The notes under the pieces are model-generated. The model made no database searches. It was not told where the DNA came from and saw only the letters and a list, made by a program, of their open reading frames with translations. Source: Heterobasidion occidentale (Eukaryota; Basidiomycota; Agaricomycetes; Russulales; Bondarzewiaceae). From it: DNA of 26,397 nucleotides. A program made the translations under genes and the position numbers. Shown in pieces: positions 17,379 through 26,397 of this stretch. Position 1 is the first letter of the stretch; each line of letters starts with the position of its first letter. Location of the stretch: the NCBI GenBank assembly GCA_039111635.1, contig JBCAQO010000128.1:1-26397 (forward strand). The letters are read 5' to 3'.

Positions 17379-20159
17379 ATGGCCGCCGTTACTTGTTGGC
17401 AAGCACGGCCGCTTGAAAACCTTCGCGAAATTCTCGATTCTCGTCGATCCCTACTGCACGGCGAGCAGGTTGACGCCCTAGATTGTCTCTGCGTTGCTCC
17501 ATTCCGCAATCACGATGAATTATGGATCTCCACACCAAACATGGACTTTGTTCCGGAGGTCCCTGTGCACCCCGACGACACACCCTTCAGATATTTCGGA
17601 GACGGCATGCTTGGTGCATTTGAACATCTGAAGTGGCCACAAGCTTTCGACCCAGTGGAGCCCCATTCCTATGCTGCGCCCATGAACCCGAGACTGAAGG
17701 AACTCCAGAAGGTCGACGATCATCATGGCTTACGAGCACCGGACTTTCCAGTGGACGACAAAGAAGGCGGCCTTCCTCAATTCGAAGATCCGGATGCTGC
17801 GTGGTTTTCCTTCAAAGGAACGGACTTTCGTATCTGCGAGGAGCTGCCGCGCGCTTCAGTAGGAATCTTGTATGAGACAGTGCTCTCCCGCCTGCGCAAA
17901 GCGATGTTGGAAGTGCGTAGGATAGGAGACGAAATTGGGGCTCAAGAGTTTCCCGAAGGCACTCCGGCTGCTGTAGTCAATGCACACACGTCCAGCTACA
18001 TGTACCAGAGACATCGATCTGAGGCCCTTTATCGTGCCTACGGTTCACTCTCGCAGATTCCAATGCCTTTCTCCGACACCGTCTTATGGTTTCGTGAGTT
18101 TCAGCGTATCCTGCTTGAATTACGCGCCTGGATTATCTATATGCTGGTAGTGAAACCTCGTATGGAGGATCCTACGTTCGATTGCCCTCAACCTGTTCTT
18201 CCTCTTCGCGGTGTCATCACCTCAAGTTTGTCAATGCTTCGAGAGTTGTTCCGGATTGGGATCCCGGTTTGGTACATCCGGAGGCGCACCACTCTTACAA
18301 CCCGCACACTTATCATCTCCGTCAAGACAGTCATCAGAACCGGCATCTCCTTCAGCTCATCACAGATTTTTGAATATGCCAACCATCGCACCAAGGCCCC
18401 TCTCTGGGTGGAGGCGTCACACGGTGAACCGTTACGCGGCACCATTCAAGACAGGCTGCGAAAGTTTAGCTTGACCAGTCGACCAATTCTACTACCGCTG
18501 GAGATCTATTCTCCTGCAACGGTTGGGGAAATCGAGCGGCAAAATCCGCCTGTGTGTCGGAATCATGCTATGTCAGGGCCGGATATTTCGCATGTCATAG
18601 TCGATGAAATCCCGACCGAGCGTGACGTCAATAGCGACGAGCGGCAGACCGCGATGATCAGCGCTTTCACTGGTAATGTTTATGGTAAGACTCGATTGAC
18701 TAGGTCAGGCTTGTGTAACTGATGCACAATTTGTTTAAATAGCCGCTAAGCTTGTACGAGATGGTCCTCGTTTCATCGATGACCCCGCTTGCACCATGTT
18801 TGAGACCACCACATCCGACTTTGTTGTGCTCGCGTCGGCCTATTCATCTAATGATCAGTGGCGTAGAAGTCTGTTGTCGAGGTCTCGCTCATCTGACAAG
18901 CGTGGTAAGTTCCCTGCGTTGCGCCTCTATGGTTTCATTGTCACGCAACACACACAGAACATCGCCCACCATCGCCCGACGTGAAGAATGCTCCCAAGGT
19001 CCCAGATGTCCAATCAAACGCAAGTCATTCGCAAATTTCGAGTCCTCCGAAGACACTGGCGCCTCATAAGCAGCGTAGTAACAGCCATCGATGTCATGGT
19101 CCTTCTCCTAAAACAGGTCTCCGGGTTGTGCACCCCACTTGGCTTCCCCCACTCGCCCCGGGTTGGATAAGCGTCTTCGAAGAGACCATGGATTTGGACG
19201 ATGATCCAAATATGGCCCTTCAGTATCCTCTCCCCCCCATTCATCTGTTCTTTGCGGACAAAGGAGCCGTTTTTGGGCATAGAGTTCACAACTGGCTACG
19301 CATTCGCATGTGGTGTCTGCTGGAGGTTCTATGCCCTTCTAACCACTGTATGGTCCTGATGACGACCAGCCAATGGAGGATTGCATTAGAGGGGAGATAT
19401 TACCTGCCAGACAACATGGTCAATTGTACCGTGAAGCCTCAATCCTCTTCACACGACATGGCTCGCTTACCACCATGGCCTCGCAAGACTAAAAAGGCTC
19501 GCTTGGAACCGCAAGTCGCGTCCAATGTCACCAGCGCTTCGTCGGTCGAGGTGCGCAAACGTAAGAAGGCCTTGGACAGACGTGTTGCAGATCGGGTCGA
19601 CATAGGTGTCCGATTCCTGGTGCACGCCGGATTCGCACCATACGATGACACTACATCTCCGCAATGGGGCAGAACCTTCGTCACTAGCAAGATGGCTCAT
19701 GAGGATAAGGACCTCTGGGCTGAAGTAGTATGGGAGCTTTCGGTAGCTAATTTTCGTCTTGAACTCCTACAATTGGACAGGAAGGTTGTCATGGGTGTTT
19801 ACTGTTACGAGGACAAACGGTATGCCGCCCAACGCGAAGGAAAAATCTGCCACATATGGGCCACGGGGGGTCTCAGCGTAGACTGGGAGCGTGAGAGTCG
19901 GTGGGTGGACCGACTTGTGATTGAAGATTGGGAGGCCAGGCGTGGTGCTGTGAAGGTAATGGCTGAAGTCCTCTGTGGATGGCCCGGCGGAAGTAAGCTT
20001 ATGTGGCACAAGGATTACGATTCTAATTTCAAAGCTTTCACAGACTTCGAGCATGCGGTGTTTCTCTTTTATACTGTCACGTTTCACAAGCATTGTGGGA
20101 GACTCCCTATTATGCCTTTATCGCAGCCCAAATCCCTCGCTCGTCACGTACATTCATGA
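17379..20159 (+). CDS. Large three-exon orphan protein (join 17379-18684, 18743-18904, 18958-20159)
   Basis: The ATG at 17379 has a good context (GCCATGG). Introns 18685-18742 (GTAAGA..AATAG, 58 bp) and 18905-18957 (GTAAGT..ACACAG, 53 bp) join three open blocks in frame into 889 residues. Residues about 293-301 read IGIPVWYIR. The exon 3 part has PPIHLFF, HNWLRIRMWCLLEV and SQWRIALEGRYYL, then a basic KTKKARLE/RKRKKALDRR stretch and a C-terminal block rich in Trp. I associate the spaced pattern of an (I/L)PVW(Y/F) segment followed by an N-W-L-x-x-R helix and Q-W-R with large orphan families widespread in Agaricomycetes whose function is unknown. No signal peptide, membrane helix or enzyme motif is visible. 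The basic stretch could be a nuclear targeting signal. The gene converges on the minus-strand deaminase gene, with 267 bp between their stops. Confidence 0.7.
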
Positions 20160-20426
20160 TTTCGCATGTTTTTTTTGCCCTCTCACGCAATAGGTTCATG
20201 TCGCAAGTCTGATGCCATTCAGAATGATATACATGTATCAAACAACGCCGTGTCTCGGATCGTGAAAATGCCGTCTCTCGTATTCGAAGTACCTTTCAAC
20301 CGTTCTTTTCGATCTACGAATGGTGACTAAACGGCGCTAATTAGAATGCGGAAGAAACCTACAAGCGCTCTCGGACTACCCCAGAAGCCTGACCTTCTGC
20401 ATTTCAACACTCAAAACTGGCCGTCT
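20160..20426. other. Intergenic region between convergent genes
   Basis: The stops at 20159 (plus) and 20427 (minus) face each other. The region should contain both 3' untranslated regions. I see no gene or clear polyadenylation hexamer. Confidence 0.5.
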
Positions 20427-22779
20427 TCAGTTTATCCATAGAGCACGGTCTACAGACACGTTGTGACGATCGATCTCTCGCTTCGCCTTCAAGACCTCAA
20501 GGCTCTTGCGTTCACTGTCCGTCTGATAACCTTCGGTTTGAGCGGAATCGGTCCGCGAATGTCGCGGCTTCGGCTTGAGTAATACATCGAGTAAGTCCAG
20601 CAATATGGCCTTGAAATGGATCTCTGCCCTCGTGTGTATATCCTCACGAAGCTCACGTGGCAGCGCGCAGGGGAACATGAAATTGTGATTCGGTTTCGCC
20701 AGCCACTTGCGCGCGCCTAATTCGGAATTCACGAAATGGCAGACAGGGCATGCGAGTTTAGACGTGCCGACGTAGCAGGGGTCTATGTCGCTCTGTAAAT
20801 CTCCATGTCAATATTGGCATTGGAAGGTGTAGGGGGTGAAAACTTTCCGGATTAACACCATGTGCAGCAAGCAACATGCTCCCATTGTCCAGGTTCTTCC
20901 CGTCCAGGACGCTAGCCAAGAGACACTCGCAATGGATACTCCCTTGGAACATGGGAGTCGGCGATAGTAAATTCTTGCAGTGGCGGCTAATTGAGCTCCC
21001 CGCCTTCTCGGCGTCCCTCGTCATCAATAATTTGAGTTCGTCGATCACTGTCTTCGTGCGAGCAGTCTCGTCGTTCTCGCTCAATACCTCCTTCACCACC
21101 TCTTCCCAGGGTGCCATGTCTGTCCCAGGATGTTCGGCAGAAATGACAGTGTAAGTGATGTTCTGAAGATACTGTGCCGAACCCACGAGACCGTGAACAG
21201 CGAATGGTATCACAACCTGTCGACGCAGCCACTGCTTGTATGCGTCAATCGGTGTCGAGCCCACAGTGACGAACATATCTGTATCATCGTCGTCCACCAC
21301 TGCTTGTTCCTCCCACGTATTTGGCTGGCCCTGGGACTCGCTAGATTTGTGGTATACTGGGGTTCTGTACCTGCGAAGGGATGGTCGAATATATCGGGAA
21401 TGGCGAGAGTCAGGTAGTCTGCGAAAGCGTTGGAATATGCAAATGCTTCCAAAAGAGTGACATAAAGCCAGGTCTTGTTCATCATCGCGCCGAAATTGTC
21501 TGGCTGGGCTTTGGAAATCTCGTCCAAACAGGTCTGATAGCCTTTCAGAGCCAAGCACAAGGTATGATGGAAGGCCACGCATGTCTCCTTGACAAAAAGA
21601 ACGTCATTGTTCTGCGCTCGGGTTTTCAACTCGAGTCCTCCGTGCTCCACGCCGAAAAGGTCGATGCCCCACCAACGTGCTATGAGCTCTCCAGAAAGGA
21701 CTTGGTCCCGTTCTTTGCGTAATGTAGACTTCTTCTTGAATAGTTCAGGCAATCTGTCAGGTTCGGCATTCAAGATCTTGCTGAGGAAGGCGGTAGATAT
21801 CGTACACCTGAGTCGAGAGCGCATCTTGCGGTAGCCACGAGAAACGACGTGAACGCCCAGGCTGTAAGGTGTGGTGTCCTCTTTCTTGAGTAACTCGATC
21901 ACCTCCGAGACGTGCTCATCAAACTTCATGCTTTATGAACTATGTCAGAAAGGTTATCATTCGATAGAAAGTTCGCACTCACTTCTTTTGTTCATTTAAC
22001 ATGGCCTTTGTAAATGGCACGACATCCTGTCCCCGATCCTCCTCATTCGTCTCCGATTTACCCTTCATTGCTACTGACCGATTCATCTTCCCTCTCGACG
22101 GCTCTGTCGCCCCCGTCCTCGCCTCTGAGCTTATGCTCCTTGTGGTCATCGCCTCATCTGTCGCAGCAGTTGTCCTCGTCCTCACTTGAGACTCTGTCTC
22201 CAATCTCACTCTCTTCTCCACTTTCGCTTGAACCTCCGATTTCAGAACTTTCTTTCCCTTCTCCGCGCCCGTCCCCGTCGTCTTCGTCTTTCTTGCTGCG
22301 AGATCGGTCTTCCCTCTCGCCTCATTGGGGTGTGTCGGATTGGTGGTAATGATGCAGTTATGCATTACTTGGTCTTCCGCGCATTCTATGGAAGCGTCTA
22401 TGTCGCGTTGATGTGAGACCGAGACGACGAGGCTGACGTTAGCGCTCCTCTGCATACCTGCCGCCACAGCCACCACTTCGCGGTCTCTGACAAGCAGTGT
22501 AGCAAGCTGATCGAGCAATCGGTGCTGTGACTGGGGCCTTTCGACGACTTGTCTCTTGTCTTTGTAGACCGTCTGCGTCTGGGATAGCGAATTATTTTGT
22601 CCTCGAAGATAAAGGATAACCATGATCAAGGTGGTGATGGTTTTGAACTTGTTGATCTTGTTGACCAGGGACTCGGACGCGTTCATGATTTCGACGATAG
22701 TAAAGGCGGGGAATGGGAACTGAAGCTCGGAGACAGGACGTAGTAAGCAAAGGTAGCAGTGAATGTGGGGTGACGCCAT
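20427..22779 (-). CDS. OTT_1508-like deaminase-fold protein (exons 22779-21983, 21930-21371, 21302-20857, 20792-20427)
   Basis: Four minus-strand blocks join in frame across introns 21931-21982 (GTGAGT, 52 bp), 21303-21370 (GTACAG, 68 bp) and 20793-20856 (GTTAAT..TACAG, 64 bp), giving about 722 residues. The N-terminal part has LLDQLATLLVRDREVVAV, then a Lys/Arg/Thr-rich disordered linker (about residues 150-265) and a helical middle. Near the C-terminus His-Cys-Glu (576-578) is followed by GTSKLACPVC (Cys 616 and Cys 619). A His-x-Glu plus Cys-x-x-Cys is the zinc-binding signature of the cytidine-deaminase fold, and the Ser-Lys before the first Cys is typical of the OTT_1508-like branch, which is expanded in fungi. 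The substrate is unknown; related bacterial domains are effectors or toxins. All signature residues are present, so it may be active. The first ATG (22779) and the donors of introns 2 and 3 are the least certain parts. Confidence 0.65.
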
Positions 22780-23592
22780 ATTGACCTTCACTTACTAATA
22801 TATACGTCGATTGCATCCGGAAGAGACGCGGAAGATTGATCAGGGACTATCCTGGACTATCTCGGTCAATCGCCAGTGTTCAGACAGACTCAGCAGTGCC
22901 TCAGCATCGCTTTCTCTTGATTTTAAAAATACGAAAAAATGACAGGTTGTATTCCAAGAAGCTAAGATAGGTACTGTATGTGCAACAATTGGTGGGTAGG
23001 AACACTAAAATGAGCCTGGCCGCTACAAAGAAATCGGTTGCAACTCCGATGGAGCTCGTGCCGGCAGAATCCGTCACACGTGACGGCTACAACTCCCCTT
23101 TCCAACTCTTCACCCATCGCTGGCCCATCTTTGCTTCATTTAACTGTATACTCCCCAAGGATGGCACCTCTTCCATGGCACCTCTTCCATGTCATCTCCG
23201 AACGGCGCTTGCTCATTGCAGGCATTGTTTGGTCATCAGCAGCTGGCTCCTTGCTCATTGCAGGGTGTTAGACTGTCTCTGTCTCAACGGCGTTTGGAGC
23301 CTCTCCAGGCACTCATCGGTGGTTCGGATGTTAGAGGGTTTTGTGGTACAAGACGGTTGACCGTAAAAATGTGATGAGCACTTTCTGGTCTTGGGTTTCT
23401 GAGTAGTCTTCTCCTCATAGAAGCTATTCTACTTCACTACAGCGCATAACGATTTGAGATCCGATCGGCAAAACACATCTTAGCGAGCGAGCGAGTCATG
23501 TCTTTCTACATATAAGCTGACAGACCATCGCTTGCGCTGAAAGTCCCCACCCGCGCTTGTATCATTCGACCTCCTCTGGCCACACGATTTTC
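22780..23592. other. Divergent intergenic region
   Basis: This lies between the start of the minus-strand deaminase gene and the plus-strand transposase gene. It should contain both promoters; CGTATATATTAG near 22793-22804 is TATA-like. It also has a 14-bp tandem duplication (ATGGCACCTCTTCC twice, about 23161-23188) and the third motif pair (listed separately). The 126-codon frame at 22980-23360 has no support. Confidence 0.4.
23208..23264 (+). repeat. Paired 15-bp motif, copy 3
   Basis: CTTGCTCATTGCAGG occurs at 23208-23222 and 23250-23264 (42 bp start to start), about 330-385 bp upstream of the transposase ATG at 23593. It is identical to the pairs at 398-455 and 17199-17259, but the intervening sequence is unrelated. 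Confidence 0.8.
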
Positions 23593-26397
23593 ATGGAATT
23601 GCCGCCGGCTTTCAGCGAGTCTTGTGTTTGCGGAAGGTCATTCTCGCTGCCATCGGCGCTCACTTACCACAGGCGCACATGTCAGAAAACCAAGAAAAGG
23701 TTTTCTGAGGCGCTAGCAAAAGCCAAAGAAGTGTGGGCTGCGAAGAAACGTCGTCGAACGGATGCTGATGGATCCAGAGCAGTTTTGGAGACAGCACCGT
23801 TGGTCGCGGAGGTCTTGGAGCCAGCATTGTCGATCGCAGAGGTCCCTACACCAGCTGTACAACAGGTGAGTTTACATCTCAAAGTTTCGCCCTCATCTGT
23901 ATCTTAAGGTTTTCAGTCTATTCCACAGTCGTCCTCCGCAAATCAAGATGACCCAAACCTTTCTCTGGCAGAACGCAGGCCTCGTAGAGCAAATACCAGG
24001 CTTCCTAAACGTTATCGTGACATGTTGCCTCAGCCCCCGGCAGCTTTACCCGTTCAGTTGCAGTCGCTATCAGAGCCATCTTCTTCCGCGTCTATAACTC
24101 CGATGCAGTCGCCTCCCACCGTAGCCTCTCTTCCGATCCACCTCAGGTGATTCAAAAGTCTTTGCGACAGATCTTGAAGTCTCCCCGAAACATTTTTGGG
24201 TTGTTTCGTCAGTATCATGCCACTGACTTTCCAGCACACGATCCCGAACGAGTCGCTGAAAAGCCTGCTTTGTCAACGCAGGATGACTCGAATGCCCTCC
24301 CTGAGTCTTCTTCTGCGCCGTCATTCTATCCTTATCCCAATCGCTCGTCATTTCTTCTCGGTGAATGGTACTGGAACGATGGAGTACGAAAATCTCAATC
24401 GAGTTTCAAAAATCTCATCGACATCGTCGGCAGTACCGATTTTCGCCCGGAGGACGTCAGAAAAACGCCATGGAGCAGTATTGATCGCAAGCTGGCTGGT
24501 CAGGATGAGGATAATTGGGAGGACGAACAAGAGGAGGATGGGTGGATACACGACACCGTCAAGATATCTATCCCGTTCCACAAGAAATGTCTTCAACCAG
24601 GGGCGCAGGATTATGTCGTCACAAGTTTCCATCATCGACGGTTAGTGTCTGTGATTAAGGAAAAGATCACCAACCCGACAACCTTTCCCCACTTACATCT
24701 CGAGCCATATAAACTGCTATGCCAACCTGGTAGTGCTCCAGAGGCAGTACAAGTCCACGGAGAAGCCTATACATCAGAGGCTTTTTTGGATGCACACAAC
24801 GCTCTGCAGGAAAGTCCAGGAGAACCAGGGTGTAGCCTTGAAAGAGTTGTCGCCGCGCTGATGTTTGCATCAGACGGCACTCATCTTTCGACCTTCGGCG
24901 ATGCCAAACTGTGGCCTGCCTATCTTGCACTTGGCAATGAATCGAAGTATCGCCGGTGTAAACCATCTTGTCGTTCCTTCACTCATATAGCTTACTTCGA
25001 AAAGGTAAATCGCTTCCATTCTACAGACGAACGACACTGACGAAACGAAATAGCTCCCGGACGCTTTCAAGGATTTTGCTGCCGAAAGAATTGGAGGAAA
25101 GGGACCCAACAGCGCTTTCATGGCCCATTGTCAGCGCGATATGTTACAGGCCCAATGGAGGCTACTCCTTGACGACGAATTTCTGCATGCCTATGCGCAC
25201 GGCATTGTCATTGAGTGTTGTGATGGAGTCAAACGACGGTTCTATCCTCGAATATTCACTTACTCTGCTGACTATCCTGAAAAGTCTGTTTTTCCCCTTT
25301 TTGATATCACGGAGTACCCCATCACTCAATCATGTGTCCCAGGATCATTCTCGCCAGCATACGAAATCTCGGTGGTTGTCCTTGCCCACGTTGCCTGATT
25401 CCTCTATCCCGGGTGCATAACATCGGTATGCCTCAGGATATGGCACAACGGGTGTCACTGGCTCGCGTGGATGACCAACACCGTCGGGTTGTTGTGTCGC
25501 TTGCTCGGGAAATAATCTATCACAAAAATTTTGCAGTAAACAGTTCTGCCGTAGAAAAGCTGTTGAAGCCAGAATCTTTGGTCCCAACAACAGTAAGTTT
25601 CTCGCTCTATGGCGTGAACATCCAAGTAAGCTAAACATTCATCTAGAATGCATTCTCGGAAAGACTGGCACCGCTTGGTTTCAACATGTTTGACATGTTT
25701 GTTGTCGATCTCTTGCACGAAATTGAGCTTGGCGTGTGGAAGTCATTGTTTATACACCTTCTCCGCATCCTCGATTGCGAGGACGAAGGGCTAAAGCACA
25801 TCTTAGACCGAAGGTATGCAGAGTCTTGTCGTCAACGACCAGGTGGCTCAATCTTCTGTCAGGTACCGACAGGTACCTTCGTTCGGTAGAGATGCGATCA
25901 AACGTATATCTAGAAATGCTTCCGAATTGAAGAGGATGGCTGCCCGAGACTATGAAGACCTTCTACAGGTAGGATCAGTTCTCCTTGACTGGTGTTTTCG
26001 TTCTGAGATCTGCTGCAGTGTTCAATCCCCGTCTTCGAAGGACTCCTGCCTGAACCGCACAATCACCAGATCTTGCAGCTCTTGTTTGTACTGACTCACT
26101 GGCATGGACTGGCAAAACTTCGAATGCACACCGATCACACCCTTTCCCTTTTAGCTACGCTGACCGCTGTTTTGGGAGAGCGTCTTCGAGAATTTGTCGA
26201 CAACACATGCTCTGCTTTCAATACTCGGGAGCTCGCAAAAGAGAGCGCTGCTCGACAACGACGCCAGCAAAATAAAATGGCCAAACTTCCTCGTCCTGCA
26301 TCTGTGCTCGCAAGCAGTTCAGCGGATACAGCCAGAAAGCCCAAGTCATTCAATTTGGAAACTTACAAGATTCACTCTCTTGGTGACTAATGTCGAT
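23593..26397 (+). mobile_element. Plavaka-type DNA transposon, partial (right part outside the window)
   Basis: The transposase described in the next entry marks a Plavaka element, a CACTA/EnSpm-related class II transposon group abundant in Agaricomycetes. I could not find its left terminal inverted repeat with confidence; it should lie upstream of 23593, possibly within 22800-23590. The right end is beyond 26397. The gene carries two apparent frameshifts, so this copy is probably non-autonomous or dead. Confidence 0.75.
23593..26397 (+). pseudogene. Plavaka transposase gene with frameshifts (8 readable exons)
   Basis: Exons read 23593-23865, 23917-~24130, ~24120-25004, 25054-25283, 25343-25592, 25647-25813, 25863-25968 and 26019-end; five of the six clear introns are 49-54 bp and one is 59. 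Exon 1 encodes a Cys-x-Cys...His...Cys zinc finger (CVCGRSF, YHRRTC) and basic sequence. Then come RANTRLPKRYRD, NIFGLFRQYHATDFP, GEWYWNDGVRKS, ASDGTHLSTFGDAKLWP, FTYSADYPEK, GGCPCPRCLIPLS, FDMFVVDLLHEIELGVWKS, YRQVPSFGRD and ARDYEDLLQ, all in the family order. The Asp in ASDGTHLSTFGD and in YSADYPEK, and the Glu in DLLHEIELG, are candidates for the acidic catalytic residues (inference). Two breaks: the frame changes near 24100-24147 with no fitting intron, and at 26388 an extra A appears to turn the conserved GDY into GD-stop. Transposase function is therefore unlikely. Confidence 0.8.

Noticed and set aside
21337..21370. Very short intron (about 30 bp) in the deaminase gene
   Set aside because: GTACAG..CTAG would be too short and does not restore the downstream frame. 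The 68-bp intron ending at 21303 does restore it.
22980..23360. 126-residue plus-strand protein
   Set aside because: It begins at a non-ATG codon, spans the paired 15-bp motifs and a local duplication, and has no domain-like sequence. It more likely lies in the promoter region of the transposase gene.

Overview
The window looks like an accessory, repeat-rich stretch of a basidiomycete genome, most likely an Agaricomycete. The evidence is: multi-exon genes whose readable introns run from about 49 to 68 bp with GT..AG ends; a Plavaka-type transposase; and proteins of kinds I know as expanded families in mushroom-forming fungi (an OTT_1508-like deaminase, a HicA-like domain protein, and large orphan proteins). 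No bacterial, viral or organellar gene was recognised.

Layout. 0-2 kb holds one small spliced orphan gene (937-1804). 2-4.6 kb is mostly decayed sequence with a possible CRAL-TRIO (Sec14-like) relic on the minus strand. 4.68-13.35 kb is the most structured part. A decayed copy of the ribonucleotide reductase small subunit (R2) lies on the minus strand at 4.68-4.99 kb, and a second, fuller one on the plus strand at 12.69-13.35 kb. Each adjoins an array of the same roughly 27-bp near-palindromic repeat, and the arrays point in opposite directions (5.01-5.95 kb forward; 11.40-12.68 kb and 13.61-13.88 kb reverse). Together they form a large, imperfect inverted duplication around two genes: a three-exon gene of about 1058 codons with a proline-rich minisatellite (6419-9712), and a smaller Ser-rich gene (10154-11189). 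Inside the right arm the repeat has become a homogeneous 69-bp minisatellite of about 12 units.

13.9-15.5 kb carries scraps of an unidentified minus-strand gene and the 3' part of a HicA-like gene (15056-15510). 15.7-16.75 kb is a GC-rich degenerate repeat with open frames on both strands. A tRNA-like box A/box B segment follows near 16.86-16.92 kb. 17.38-20.16 kb is a three-exon orphan gene (889 codons plus stop). It converges on a four-exon minus-strand gene (22779-20427) for an OTT_1508-like deaminase. From 23593 to the right edge lies a Plavaka transposase gene with two apparent frameshifts; its 3' end is cut by the window.

The genes do not form an operon-like pathway. The common thread is that two nucleic-acid-enzyme-like domains known from toxin and defence systems, several fast-evolving orphan genes, a transposon and decayed housekeeping-gene copies sit together in repeat-rich DNA. 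A 15-bp motif, CTTGCTCATTGCAGG, also occurs as spaced pairs at three far-apart places, two of them a few hundred bases upstream of genes. All domain names here come from reading motifs by eye; no database search was run.
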